Below are positions 19,018-28,684 of a stretch of 64,000 nt of DNA, one piece after another; position 1 is the first letter of the stretch; each line of letters begins with the position of its first letter. Under the pieces are notes generated by a model, which saw only the letters and a list, made by a program, of their open reading frames with translations, had not been told where the DNA came from and ran no database searches. The translations under genes were made by a program, and so were the position numbers. Source of the DNA: Nitrosovibrio sp. Nv6 (GTDB taxonomy: Bacteria > Pseudomonadota > Gammaproteobacteria > Burkholderiales > Nitrosomonadaceae). Where the stretch lies: the NCBI RefSeq assembly GCF_900110495.1, contig NZ_FODX01000001.1:1178001-1242000 (forward strand), in the 5' to 3' direction.

Positions 19018-19452
19018 CTATTTGCTGCCGCCTGAGCTGCTGCCACCCGTTGTTCCACCTGTTCCCTTATGACCCGCTTTTGTATCAGTACTGCCGCCCA
19101 AAGTACTTTGCGAGCCGCTGCCCCCTTTATTCTCTCTAAGATTGCTGAAACCCTTATCTCCACTTGACCCACCTAAAGAACTGCCTTGTGGCGGCGTCGA
19201 ACCGCTGGAACCACTAGCCGCCCCACTTCCCGAACTGCCGCTCCTGGTGCTGCCCAAGCTTTTTTCCGTACCGCCCCTTGTCGGATTGTCCATGGTTCCG
19301 GAGCCGGTCCCGTCGGATTCCGATCCTGATGCTCCCGATATATCCTGCCTTGGCGTGCCGCTTCCAGCATGAACAGCTCCCGTCAATCCAAGCGCTAATG
19401 CGGCAGCGGCCATACAACAGTTTTTTTTACTTGCTATCGATAGGATTCTCAT
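19018..19452 (-). CDS. Exported serine/glycine-rich low-complexity protein
   Basis: A 144-residue protein with a signal peptide (SKKNCCMAAAALALGLTGAV, cleavage likely after VHAG). The mature part is almost entirely Ser, Gly and Thr with scattered charged residues, for example SGSSGSGAASGSSGSTPPQ. No domain is recognised. It is probably a secreted or surface disordered protein. It is similar in style to the exported proteins at 17248 and 26155. The start follows GGAGCCAGGA. Confidence 0.6.
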   Translation of the reverse strand: MRILSIASKKNCCMAAAALALGLTGAVHAGSGTPRQDISGASGSESDGTGSGTMDNPTRGGTEKSLGSTRSGSSGSGAASGSSGSTPPQGSSLGGSSGDKGFSNLRENKGGSGSQSTLGGSTDTKAGHKGTGGTTGGSSSGGSK

Positions 19453-19752
19453 TCCTGGCTCCTCGTGATCAATTAATGGAAATAAAAAAAGGATCCTGCC
19501 TCAGCTTCGGAAATTCCTGTTTTCATTTTGTTATCGTTAAAACAAAACCGGAGAACGACTGCATCCTAGGTGGCAAAACCGCTTCGCTCTGTTCGGAAGC
19601 ATACATACATGGCGGAGGGGCCTTTCAACTAATGAAAACGTGGGGGTAACGGCCAGCGCATTTTCTTTTTAGCGAAACGAGACGAATCCCGGCACGGGAA
19701 CGGGATGGCAAACGCCCCGGATTATGAGGGCATCCGACGAAATTCACATTCG
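19453..19752. other. Intergenic stretch, no gene seen
   Basis: About 300 bases between two minus-strand genes. Only short frames are present and none is protein-like. The promoter of the serine/glycine-rich protein should lie in the first part. An inverted repeat GTTATCGTTAAAAC-type AT tract was seen but is not convincing as a terminator. Confidence 0.4.
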
Positions 19753-20523
19753 TCATTTGCGGGCAGCCTTCAGCACGGCCGGCAGGAACGCAGCACGGAC
19801 TTCCGAGGCGCCCCGCAGGCTCGGCTCGATCGTCCCAGTGAACCACGAGGGGTTGCCGCCGAGAAAATGGCGGTGCACATCGACGAGCTGCCCGTAACGG
19901 GGAGCAAGCTCCGCAATGATCGCGTTGATTCGGTTCAGGTTGGCGCGGGCAATGCGCGCATCGACAGCTAAAAAGTTGCGGGAATCATCACCGAATGTGG
20001 GGTCGTAAACGGTGCCGAGCAGAACCGGCCGCACCGGGAGTGTGTGCAGGAACGCTTCCAGTTGCTGTCGGAACCGCATAATTCCGCCACCTCGATCCGC
20101 TGCCAAGCCGACGAGGAGATCGTTGCCACCAATTGTTACCAATGCGACCGCCGGTCCAGTCACCCTGATCCCTCGTGCTTGCCGAGGTAGATCACCGACC
20201 AGGCCGCCGTCCCGGGCGCGATGATCGAGCTGCGCGGGAGTGAAGGATGACAGGTCGCGTCCCTTGAAATCGGGGAATAGGCAGTCATCATTGCGTACGA
20301 TCAACTGCCCTGGATGTACGCCGTACTCGTTGTACCGGCCGCAGTCGAGGATCGAATCCCCCAACGTGAGGACTGTGAACACGCTGTTCGACGGCATAGA
20401 GTTTGATGCCCTAAATGCTCCCAAAGCCATTACCGCGGTGCCCGCCGCCAGCGTCTGCAGGCATCGGCGACGCGCGCCCGACTCAAGCCCATCGTTTCGT
20501 GCTGTCGTTGTCCCGAACAACAC
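19753..20523 (-). CDS. Exported SGNH/GDSL hydrolase
   Basis: A 256-residue protein. The N-terminus has consecutive arginines before a hydrophobic stretch (ARRRCLQTLAAGTAVMALGAF), consistent with a Tat signal. The hydrolase has the block I serine in TLGDSILDCGRYNEYG, block III GGNDLL, and a C-terminal D-x-x-H-like VDVHRHFLGG. Members are esterases, lipases or carbohydrate deacetylases. Its position before the polysaccharide-type fusion at 20889 would suit deacetylation or deacylation of a glycan, but that is inference. The GC content is high. Confidence 0.78.
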   Translation of the reverse strand: MLFGTTTARNDGLESGARRRCLQTLAAGTAVMALGAFRASNSMPSNSVFTVLTLGDSILDCGRYNEYGVHPGQLIVRNDDCLFPDFKGRDLSSFTPAQLDHRARDGGLVGDLPRQARGIRVTGPAVALVTIGGNDLLVGLAADRGGGIMRFRQQLEAFLHTLPVRPVLLGTVYDPTFGDDSRNFLAVDARIARANLNRINAIIAELAPRYGQLVDVHRHFLGGNPSWFTGTIEPSLRGASEVRAAFLPAVLKAARK

Positions 20524-20888
20524 TCGCCCCTCCTATAGAGGACATGTTCCTGCAAAGAGCGCGCCACCACTCATCGGTTCCCGATTGTCCGCCCATCCAC
20601 CCATCCGGGCAACTGCGACGATATATCGCGTGAAGTTCCAGGCAATCGAACGAACAAAGACCGGTCAACAAGGCAGCGGACTCGGCTTCCGAAGGGCGCA
20701 ACGTTGGCCGCCCCCAAACGGTTGCGAATGTTCGTTATCGCACAGTAGCACCCCTTGAAAACCTTGATCATAGCAGTGCCGTCCGTTGTCAGCTCGGTAA
20801 GTAACAGCATACCCAGGTCAGCAACCGAAGCTCGAGACACGATCCGGAAGTTTCTACCGGAAAGCTTATTTAGATAACTGTTATTCAG
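20524..20888. other. Intergenic stretch between divergent SGNH and fusion genes
   Basis: 365 bases. It must hold the promoters of both divergent genes. A minus-strand open frame reads through it, but the protein text has no recognisable family or ribosome site, so I do not call it a gene. Confidence 0.4.
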
Positions 20889-23800
20889 ATGAACGCGGCT
20901 TACAACAAAATATTTCGTTCTTATTGGCAGGCAGGTTACGAAGGTGCGGATCACATCAATATCTCAGGTGTGCCCATATCCATGAATAACGCTACGAAAC
21001 ATACGGATCTTGCGTATGACGATTATTTATTGCTGAAGGATTTTGAAATTGGAACCATACGCGAAAGCGTCGGCTGGCGATCGGTCGAAAAAGATGGACG
21101 TTTCGATTTTTCACCCATCCAAAAACGTGCCCGCGCGGCTCAAGAACTCGGGTTACAGGTCATATGGACGTTATGCCATTACGGCTGGCCAGATGATATT
21201 GATGTCTATTCGCCTGACTTTGTAGATCGGTTTGCGCTGTATTGTCATCGAGTCGTGGATTATCTGGAATCGTTTTCATCAGCTGATACTGTTTCTATCT
21301 ATTCACCCATTAACGAGATTTCCTTTCTGAGTTGGGGCTGGGTCAAAAATCGCCTCATATCTTCGAATCCTGCTGCAAATGACGGCGTTGAACTGAAACG
21401 CCAACTGGTGCGCGCCACCTTGAAGAGCTGCGAAGTGATCTGGGAAATCAATCCTTCGGCACGCATTCTTCATTGCGATCCCTTGATACATGTTGTTGCG
21501 CCGCATGGCCGGCCCGAGCTTATAGATCAAGCAAGGGAGCATCGTGAGTCCCAGTTCGAAGCCTGGGACATGCTCTGCGGAAACCGGGATCCAGAATTGG
21601 GGGGTGCACCGCACTTCCTGGACCTGATCGGGCTTAACTACTATCACAGTAATCAATGGCAGATCGATCACACTGATCAGTGGCAGCTAGGCCGCAGCCT
21701 CTCGTGGCACCTGGATCATCCGCGCCGCGTCCCTTTATACAATCTCCTGAACGAGGTTTATCACCGCTACCGGCGGCCGATGATACTGTCTGAAACCAGC
21801 CATGTTGGAAGCGGTCGGGGCGCGTGGGTCAAAGAAGTGGCTCAACAAGCCGTGATGGCCCGGAAACTCGGCGTCGATCTGCACGGGATCTGTTTGTATC
21901 CGATTGTCGACCGCCCGGACTGGGACGACCCTCAGCGATGGCATAAAAGCGGCTTGTGGGAAGTTAATACTCAAGGGGAAAAAGAGAAACACTATCAGCG
22001 CATCTTGTCGGAACCCTATGCCGCTGGACTATATGACGCTCAGCGCCTGACGAAAAGCCTTTTTTCACATCATTTTTCAACTCAAGCCCCACCGACTATT
22101 CAAGGAGTTCCAATGACGACAATCATCGTTTTTTCCCACCTGCGGTGGGATTTTGTGTACCAACGGCCGCAACACCTTCTCTCCAGACTTGCCGAGAATT
22201 ACAAGATTGTTTTCATTGAAGAGCCGATTTTTCATGAGCATGACAGTTTCCTTGAAACCTCCGAACCGGGGCCAAACGTAACCGTACTCAAGCCTCATAC
22301 ACCTGTCGCCGTGCCTGGTTTTCATGACGAGCAATTGCCGCATCTCATCAAGCTAATGCGACAATTCATTGCCTTGGAAGAAGAACATATCGCCTGGTTC
22401 TATACACCCATGGCATTACCGCTTTTGCAGGAATTGCAACCTGCACTGGTCATCTACGACTGCATGGATGAGCTCGCTGCCTTCAAAAACCCCCCAAAAC
22501 AGATGCTTCAACGAGAAAACGCATTGCTGAAAGTCGCTGATCTTGTGTTTACCGGAGGCCCCAGCCTTTATCGCGCAAAGCGTGAGCGTCACCCGAATGT
22601 CCACTGCTTTCCCAGCAGTGTCGATATAGTACATTTCGAACAGGCGCTCGACCGAAGCAATGCTCATCCTGCGCACGAGGAAATACCCGGTCCCCGGCTC
22701 GGCTACTATGGCGTCATCGACGAGCGTATCGATATGGAACTTATTGCCCGTATTGCCGATACCCATCCGCGTTGGCAGGTCGTTCTGGTGGGCCCGATTG
22801 TAAAAATTGACCCCGCCTCGCTGCCGCACCGCCACAACATCCATTATCTGGGGCAGCAACCTTATAAAGCACTGCCCCATCTTCTCGCGGGTTGGAACGT
22901 TTGTCTGCTGCCCTTCGCGTTAAATGAAGCGACGCGCTTCATCAGCCCGACCAAAACGCTGGAATATATGGCAGCCGAACTGCCTATTGTCAGCACGCCC
23001 ATTACTGACGTTGTCGACCTGTATGGTGAAGTGGTGTCAATTGCGGCGTCGCCCCAGGCTTTTATCAAAGCCTGCGAGGATTCATTATTGACGACTCCCG
23101 AGGAGCATAAACGAAACATTGTCAGGATGAGAGAACTGGTATCAGCAACATCCTGGAATATGACAGCAGAAAAAATGCACGAACTGATGCAACTCACAAG
23201 CGCCCAGAAAGAAGAGTCAATGAGTGCCGCACGGCCTCAGGCGGGGCAGAACGCCCCTATCCATCGCCCGGTTCAGCCTGTGCCGCCGGAAAACAAAAAG
23301 TGCGTCATTATCGGTGCGGGACCTACGGGACTTAGCGCAGCCTACCATCTTGATGATGATACGCTCTTGCTGGACAAGAACCCGACTGTCGGCGGATGGT
23401 GCCGCTCTATTCAGGATAAAGGCTTTACCTTCGATCACGCCGGTCACATCATGTTTTCAAACGACGCTTATGTTCAGCAGCTCTACAAAATTCTGCTTGG
23501 CAGCAATGTTCACTGGCAAAACCGCGAGGCCTGGGTCTACAGCAAAGGTGTACATACCCGTTATCCGTTTCAGGGCGCGCTTTACGGCCTACCGCCGAAT
23601 GTCATCAGAGAGTGCATTGTCGGAGCAATAGAATCGCGCTATGGGATATCGAAAAATTTGGAATCCAGAACTGCGGGGACTTGCCAGGCGATAGACGGTG
23701 CAGCCGCGATTCTATCCGATTGTTGCGCTGACGGAACCGTGCCCGATTCCGGGAAAACACTTTCGTACGAAAACGCGACGGCAGCAAAAAACAGATCCGA

Positions 23801-24752
23801 AAATTTCGAAGAATTCATTTACAGGATGTGGGGCTCAGGCATAGCGAAGCATTTTGCAATACCCTATAACAAAAAACTCTGGACGGTGCCGCTGACGGAA
23901 ATGGAAACATCCTGGCTTGGGGGCCGGGTGCCACTACCTGATCTGGAAGAAATCATTGATGGGGCACTTCAGCCCGTCGCCAAACCCATGGGTCCTAACG
24001 CACGCTTTGGCTACCCTTTGCGCGGCGGTTTTCAAGCGATGATGTCCGGTTTCATTCCCCATATCAAAGGCGCTATTGAACTGAATGCCGACGTTGCCCG
24101 CATATCGCCAGACCAGCATTTGATTACGCTTCGTGATGGACGGCGTTATCGGTATGAGAATTTGATCAGTACGATGCCCCTGCCCGAGTTGATCCGCCGT
24201 ATGGGAGATGAAGCGCCTCCACTGATTAGAAAAGCGGCGGCAGCGCTACGTCACGTCTCGGTGCGCTGTGTCAATCTTGGTATCGGCCGGGAAAACATTT
24301 CGGACAAGCATTGGATTTACTATCCGGAAGATACGATCTTTCACCGCGTCTTTCTTCAAGGAAATGCAAGCCCTGGTTGCAATCCGCCGGGCGGGTTTGG
24401 CCTCACATGCGAGATATCCTACTCGCCGGCCAAGCCTCTTCCCGTAGATGGCCAGGATCTGATCGACCGGTGCGTAGAAGACTGCATCAGCGTCGGCCTA
24501 TTGACCCGCGGCGACAAATTGATAACGGCGAATCTGGTGGATATGCCATATGCTTACGTCGTATATGACCACGTCAGGAAGCAAAACGTGGAAATCGTTA
24601 AAAGATGGCTCTCGGAACGAAATATTATCTTGTCCGGCCGCTACAGCGAATGGGAATATTACAATTCAGACCATGCTTTTCTAGCAGGGAAAAAGGCGGC
24701 GGACATGATTAAAAAATTGAAACCGAGAGAAAAAGTGTACGTAGCGGAATAA
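20889..24752 (+). CDS. Three-part fusion: GH1-like glycosidase, glycosyltransferase and UGM-like FAD oxidoreductase
   Basis: One uninterrupted 1287-residue frame. Residues 1 to about 395 look like a family 1-type glycosidase barrel: SVGWRSVEKDGRFDFS, acid/base region YSPINEISF, and a second glutamate in RPMILSETSHVGSG. Residues about 409-775 are a glycosyltransferase (SHLRWDFVYQRPQHLLSRLA; donor region FISPTKTLEYMAAELPIVST). Residues about 790-1287 are an FAD enzyme of the UDP-galactopyranose mutase/protoporphyrinogen oxidase-like group (CVIIGAGPTGLSAAYHL, PTVGGWCRS, YPLRGGFQAMM). Met409 (22113) is preceded by AAGGAG and Met778 (23220) by AAAGAAGAG, so the fused genes may keep internal starts. 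A role in surface polysaccharide synthesis or remodelling is likely but unproven. Confidence 0.82.
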   Translation: MNAAYNKIFRSYWQAGYEGADHINISGVPISMNNATKHTDLAYDDYLLLKDFEIGTIRESVGWRSVEKDGRFDFSPIQKRARAAQELGLQVIWTLCHYGWPDDIDVYSPDFVDRFALYCHRVVDYLESFSSADTVSIYSPINEISFLSWGWVKNRLISSNPAANDGVELKRQLVRATLKSCEVIWEINPSARILHCDPLIHVVAPHGRPELIDQAREHRESQFEAWDMLCGNRDPELGGAPHFLDLIGLNYYHSNQWQIDHTDQWQLGRSLSWHLDHPRRVPLYNLLNEVYHRYRRPMILSETSHVGSGRGAWVKEVAQQAVMARKLGVDLHGICLYPIVDRPDWDDPQRWHKSGLWEVNTQGEKEKHYQRILSEPYAAGLYDAQRLTKSLFSHHFSTQAPPTIQGVPMTTIIVFSHLRWDFVYQRPQHLLSRLAENYKIVFIEEPIFHEHDSFLETSEPGPNVTVLKPHTPVAVPGFHDEQLPHLIKLMRQFIALEEEHIAWFYTPMALPLLQELQPALVIYDCMDELAAFKNPPKQMLQRENALLKVADLVFTGGPSLYRAKRERHPNVHCFPSSVDIVHFEQALDRSNAHPAHEEIPGPRLGYYGVIDERIDMELIARIADTHPRWQVVLVGPIVKIDPASLPHRHNIHYLGQQPYKALPHLLAGWNVCLLPFALNEATRFISPTKTLEYMAAELPIVSTPITDVVDLYGEVVSIAASPQAFIKACEDSLLTTPEEHKRNIVRMRELVSATSWNMTAEKMHELMQLTSAQKEESMSAARPQAGQNAPIHRPVQPVPPENKKCVIIGAGPTGLSAAYHLDDDTLLLDKNPTVGGWCRSIQDKGFTFDHAGHIMFSNDAYVQQLYKILLGSNVHWQNREAWVYSKGVHTRYPFQGALYGLPPNVIRECIVGAIESRYGISKNLESRTAGTCQAIDGAAAILSDCCADGTVPDSGKTLSYENATAAKNRSENFEEFIYRMWGSGIAKHFAIPYNKKLWTVPLTEMETSWLGGRVPLPDLEEIIDGALQPVAKPMGPNARFGYPLRGGFQAMMSGFIPHIKGAIELNADVARISPDQHLITLRDGRRYRYENLISTMPLPELIRRMGDEAPPLIRKAAAALRHVSVRCVNLGIGRENISDKHWIYYPEDTIFHRVFLQGNASPGCNPPGGFGLTCEISYSPAKPLPVDGQDLIDRCVEDCISVGLLTRGDKLITANLVDMPYAYVVYDHVRKQNVEIVKRWLSERNIILSGRYSEWEYYNSDHAFLAGKKAADMIKKLKPREKVYVAE

Positions 24753-24779
24753 GTCGAAATCTGTCTCGATATGATAATA

Positions 24780-25060
24780 GACGCCCACATCCACTGCTCT
24801 GGGACGCTTGCCGGTGATTGCGACAAACGTCGGCGGCGTAATCGATATTGTTGTGAAGTAGGAGGTACCGGGTTGCTGAACGGTATCGGCGACTTGAAGG
24901 GGATGGCAAATAATATTGCCCCTTGAGATGTCAGATGAATCCATGATCCATGCGAACTGACATGGGAAAGGCGGTCCGAAAACGGGTTGAAGATAAGTTT
25001 GAACTTGACGATAGCCAGCCAAACATGGGGATTATCGAGAACCTTTGCCCAGGTTGGAAA
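24780..25060 (+). pseudogene. Frameshifted C-terminal remnant of a GT4-type glycosyltransferase
   Basis: Three pieces of a typical family 4 glycosyltransferase C-terminus lie in order but in three reading frames. From 24796: ALGRLPVIATNVGGVIDIVVK then a stop. From 24861: GGTGLLNGIGDLKGMANNIA then a stop. From 24950: MGKAVRKRVEDKFELDD. Together they match the family order (PVIAT.VGG, TGLL..GD...MA..I, MG...R.RVE..F). The N-terminal part is absent. It directly follows the glycosyltransferase-containing fusion gene, so the locus has lost a second glycosyltransferase by decay or internal deletion. Confidence 0.65.
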
Positions 25061-25137
25061 TTTGAGCGAGCGAAGTGTCGGGCAAAACTGAAGTTTAGTG
25101 GAAAAGGCCCGTCCGGCGGTCTTCGATTCCTACGTTT

Positions 25138-26043
25138 TCATTGCATCGCTTCTTCCTGGCTCAATCCCGGGTTGGCTTCTCGAGGGAGGACTTGCTCTTT
25201 CCTCGACCCATGGGCATGGGAATATACCCACGTAAATTCAACCCCGAGTAAAAATATCTGCGCGGAGTAATATACCCAAACCAGCACAACCACCAGTGAA
25301 CCGGCAGCGCCAAATCCTGAGCTGATCGCACTTTTCCCAATATAAACACCGATCAGGATCTTGCCCACGGTAAACAGTAACGCGGTAACCGCGGCTCCCG
25401 CCCAGACATCCTCCCACTGAATCTTCACCCGTGGCATGAATTTGTAAAGCATTGCGAACACAGCAGTCATAAGCGCAAAGCTGACGATGAAATTTACCCC
25501 AGTGGCCAGTATTTCAAGATTTGAAAAGAACGGCCCCCACCATTTCCCGAGCGCAGCCACGGCGGCGCTGAGTACAAGAGATACAATCAGCAAAAAACCG
25601 ATTCCCAGTATTATTCCAAACGACAGCAATCGCGACCTGATCAAACCCCATATCCCTTCTTTTTTATCTTTGCCAGGCACGCGCCAGATACGGTCGAACG
25701 CGTTTTGCAACTCGCCAAATACAGTTGTGGCGCCGATCAGCAACAAGACGGTTCCGATGACTGTGCCCGCCACGCCCTCTTCCTTGTCGCTTACGCTTTC
25801 AAGTAAGCCCTGCACTGCCAGCGCCCCCTCCTCACCCATCAAGCCCCGCAATTGGCCGAAAATTTCTCCGCGCACGGCTTCTTCCCCGAAGACCAGCCCA
25901 GCGGTTGAAATGACAATCAATAAAAGCGGCGCTATCGAAAACATGGTGTAGTAGGCGAGCGCTGCCCCCATGCTTGGCGCGTAATCATCGATCCAGGACG
26001 AAAAGGAAGCTTTCACCAGAGCCCATATTTGTCTCATATTCAC
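25138..26043 (-). CDS. YihY/BrkB family inner membrane protein
   Basis: A 301-residue protein with about six membrane spans. It matches the YihY (formerly tRNA-processing RNase BN) family: KASFSSWIDDYAPSMGAALAYYTMFSIAPLL, GLVFGEEAVRGEIFGQLRGL, FDRIWRVPGKDKKEGI and the final GAAGSLVVVLVWVYYSAQIFLLGVEFT. The nuclease name is historical; the family is membrane-embedded and of uncertain function. The C-terminus is a short polar tail. It is a single gene, convergent with the glycosyltransferase remnant. Confidence 0.88.
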   Translation of the reverse strand: MNMRQIWALVKASFSSWIDDYAPSMGAALAYYTMFSIAPLLLIVISTAGLVFGEEAVRGEIFGQLRGLMGEEGALAVQGLLESVSDKEEGVAGTVIGTVLLLIGATTVFGELQNAFDRIWRVPGKDKKEGIWGLIRSRLLSFGIILGIGFLLIVSLVLSAAVAALGKWWGPFFSNLEILATGVNFIVSFALMTAVFAMLYKFMPRVKIQWEDVWAGAAVTALLFTVGKILIGVYIGKSAISSGFGAAGSLVVVLVWVYYSAQIFLLGVEFTWVYSHAHGSRKEQVLPREANPGLSQEEAMQ

Positions 26044-26154
26044 ATAGCTCCGGCTATGATGACTGCTGAAATGAATTTGAGCATTTTGCAGATACCTTGA
26101 TCGTTTATGCTTAATGAATCAAGACGTGCTTCGGATCAGCAACGGCGGCCAGGA

Positions 26155-26553
26155 CTAATAACGTCCAAACGGGTCCGGACCCGATCCCTCGCTGGTTTCC
26201 CTGGGATCTCGATCAATGATGGATCCAGCGCCGGGTTTATCCTCCCGTTTTTCCTGTTTTTTGCCGGAGCGATCCGGACCTTTCTTTGCAGCTTCGCTTT
26301 TGTGAGACTCACCCTTTTTGATAATGCCGTATTCCTGCCCTGAAGGCGTTTCCCCTGGGTCGTGTTCACCTGTCAGCGGGGGTGGCGATAGTGGCGAGGG
26401 TGTGGGCGTATTGTTCCCCATAGGGGTGCTCTGAGCATGGACGATACTGGATACAGAAAGAGCCAGAATCAGCCCTGCGACACTAAACGTCAGCCCGACG
26501 ACGAGAGGCAAAGAATTCGACTGTGCCTTTCCTGATATTGGAGGATGGTTCAT
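26155..26553 (-). CDS. Hypothetical exported or membrane-anchored protein
   Basis: A protein of about 132 residues. The start at 26553 follows CAGGAAAG and gives one hydrophobic segment (LPLVVGLTFSVAGLILALSV) ending in SIVHAQS, which could be a late signal peptide. The remainder is Pro- and Lys-rich and hydrophilic (PTPSPLSPPPLTGEHDPGE, then KKGPDRSGKKQEKREDKPG). No family is recognised. The open frame extends upstream, but without sense. Confidence 0.5.
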   Translation of the reverse strand: MNHPPISGKAQSNSLPLVVGLTFSVAGLILALSVSSIVHAQSTPMGNNTPTPSPLSPPPLTGEHDPGETPSGQEYGIIKKGESHKSEAAKKGPDRSGKKQEKREDKPGAGSIIDRDPRETSEGSGPDPFGRY

Positions 26554-26824
26554 GCGGCTTTCCTGATCTGCGCAGCAATATTGCTGTGTGAAAAAGATAC
26601 CCCAGGCCCATCGACTTTTCAGTGCGCTACCACACGGCGCGGACGCAAGAGCAAATAAAAGCTGGCAGCCTGTCGGACTTGAAGAATCGAAGCGGAAAAG
26701 TGACTGGCTGAGGACAGATTTTGAGGATTTTAAGGCCAATAGTTATTCTCTTGGCCGAAAAAGCGGCGAAATATGGGCCCGTCAGACGCTTTTGCGACCG
26801 ATTTCCTTTAAGTCCGGCAGACTG

Positions 26825-27139
26825 CTAGGGCGGCGGTTCCTGGGTTTCTTCCTTGCACTTGATTTCCCAGGTAAGACGCGAGTGTATGACTTCATCAATC
26901 CGATTGAGGATCGGAACCGATTCCTCGGAGATAAGCGTATATTCAGACAGACACAGGTTTCGGGCATTGATGTCCAGCCATTCGGCCGCTCGTCCTCTTG
27001 CTCCACTGCTTCCGTCATATAAACTGGTAAGGGAGTAAACTGCGGAGCCGCCTTCTGTCCTGATGGGCTTGCTATCGGCCATCATCGAGCGGCACCCTGC
27101 AAGAAGGATAAGCACTAACAAAGCCAATGCGCTTTTCAT
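26825..27139 (-). CDS. Small predicted lipoprotein
   Basis: 104 residues with a lipoprotein signal (MKSALALLVLILLAGC, lipobox LAGC at 13-16), followed by a globular part ending in a proline-rich tail. Two further cysteines in the mature part (NLCLSEY and EIKCKEE) could form a disulphide. No family is recognised. It lies 53 bases upstream of nothing on its own strand except the tyrosinase end, from which it is separate; the tyrosinase unit ends just below it at 27193 on the same strand, so read-through from that unit could include it. Confidence 0.6.
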   Translation of the reverse strand: MKSALALLVLILLAGCRSMMADSKPIRTEGGSAVYSLTSLYDGSSGARGRAAEWLDINARNLCLSEYTLISEESVPILNRIDEVIHSRLTWEIKCKEETQEPPP

Positions 27140-27192
27140 CTATTTTTATTTTTCTGGTAGCGGACTATGCGCGGCCCCCCCCGAAAATTTTG

Positions 27193-28680
27193 TCAGGCTC
27201 TAACCGAAATACTATAGGCACCGGTCCCGCTTGGACTGTAATGCCTTACCCGCGCAAAGTACGTACCAGGTGCCAGGCTGACTGCGATTCTCGAGTTTGT
27301 CCCCGGACCGCTGTCGTCATCCTGGGCGATGAATGTGGCTGGATTATCGGGACCGGATAACGTAAGGAAGCAGTCCGTACTGCCAGCCGTTTCGATTATG
27401 TGCATGCCGGGCGTAGCGACTGTAAACGTGTACATGTCCTGCTCGTTGGCGGCATTAATGGTTCCCTGCACCGGCGGGCCGTTCACCTCGATGGTTTGAA
27501 CACCCGGTTGTGTTGCCGATCCCCTCACCGAGATACTGTAGCTGCCTACCGATGAGTTGCTGTAGTGCCGCACCCGAACGTAATATGTGCCCGCCGACAG
27601 GTTCCTTGTAATCCGCGAATTCGTTCCCGGTCCGCTGTCATCGTCTTCGGTAATGAACGTCGCCATATTATTCGGCCCATAAAGGGACGCCACCACATCC
27701 GTTGAACCCTGGGTCTCAACAACATAGCTTCCCGGCGCGGTAACCTCAAAACTGAAAACGTCAACCTCACCTGCCTGTGCTATTGAAGCGGCTGCAGGAG
27801 CCGCATCAACGGTAAGTGCCACTACCTGCGGCGTTTCGGGCTCCTCGTTGTCATACGTGTAACCAAGCGCATGGTGATCGAGAACGCTTCTCGGCGTTGG
27901 CGGCGTCGCTTCGTCATCCCATGGGGGCATCGGATCGTCCAGGCCGTGACCGGCTACCACATTGGGGGTGCCACTGGCCGGCCTGTAGTCCTGGCCGGGG
28001 TTTTCCCTTTGCCATTCGGCCCACAGCCGGTCGATATTGCAATGATGCAGCCAGAACACAGGGTCATTGGGAGATGACATTGCCATCATCGATCCACCGA
28101 CCCACATGTGTCCGGGATTGTGAATAACCCCTTCAAGCCGGTTTCGAAAACTCGTGTTCATGCTGCTACCGGAATTCCAGGGTGACGAATCGTATGGAAC
28201 TACATTTTTGGCAGCATCCACCGCCGACTGGGTAGGAAGAGATCCCATGGCGCCGAACGCGCGGGTTAAGAAGGGCGTTGTATCACCCGGGTCCAGGACG
28301 GTAAGGTTCCATTCCCCGGTAGAAAAAGCGAAGGGACCGGTCATCACCCGTTGACTGCCGCCCGTTCCATTTCCCCCCATAAAGTCCGCATTCCAAATTG
28401 AGGCTGTAGCCGTCCTGTCGACTGTCCAGTCCCAATAGGGGATGGAAACATTGGGATCGATCTCCTGGAGCGCCCGTTCAAATCGCGCAAGATATTCACG
28501 GTGCCACGGCAGGAAGGCCGGTCCTCCATGAGCGGGATCGTTGGGACCGGCAAGAAAAGCAGCACGGTGCTGGGCAACGAATACATCGTAGTCGCCGCTT
28601 GCCTTCAATGCTTTTACCGCGGCAACGAATGCGGATTTCTCGGACGGCGTCAGACTGGACTGGTTCTTTCGAATTCCCAT
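27193..28680 (-). CDS. Tyrosinase-type copper oxidase with two C-terminal PPC domains
   Basis: A 495-residue protein. Residues about 30-225 are a type 3 copper domain: CuA ligands H38, H51 and H60 (FVAQHRAAF, AHGGPAFLPWHREYL), and CuB H187, H191 and H212/H213 (IHNPGHMW, NDPVFWLHHCNIDRLW). Family enzymes oxidise phenols to quinones. Two similar segments of about 95 residues follow (near 300-395 and 398-495), each with a DDDSGPGTNSRI stretch and a YSISVR end, typical of bacterial pre-peptidase C-terminal (PPC) domains. There is no signal peptide. An 80-residue gene ends four bases upstream. Confidence 0.88.
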   Translation of the reverse strand: MGIRKNQSSLTPSEKSAFVAAVKALKASGDYDVFVAQHRAAFLAGPNDPAHGGPAFLPWHREYLARFERALQEIDPNVSIPYWDWTVDRTATASIWNADFMGGNGTGGSQRVMTGPFAFSTGEWNLTVLDPGDTTPFLTRAFGAMGSLPTQSAVDAAKNVVPYDSSPWNSGSSMNTSFRNRLEGVIHNPGHMWVGGSMMAMSSPNDPVFWLHHCNIDRLWAEWQRENPGQDYRPASGTPNVVAGHGLDDPMPPWDDEATPPTPRSVLDHHALGYTYDNEEPETPQVVALTVDAAPAAASIAQAGEVDVFSFEVTAPGSYVVETQGSTDVVASLYGPNNMATFITEDDDSGPGTNSRITRNLSAGTYYVRVRHYSNSSVGSYSISVRGSATQPGVQTIEVNGPPVQGTINAANEQDMYTFTVATPGMHIIETAGSTDCFLTLSGPDNPATFIAQDDDSGPGTNSRIAVSLAPGTYFARVRHYSPSGTGAYSISVRA

Positions 28681-28684
28681 GTCG

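Noticed and set aside
20571..20954. Minus-strand open frame of 127 codons between the SGNH and fusion genes
   Set aside because: It overlaps the start of the fusion gene, has no ribosome site and no family likeness.
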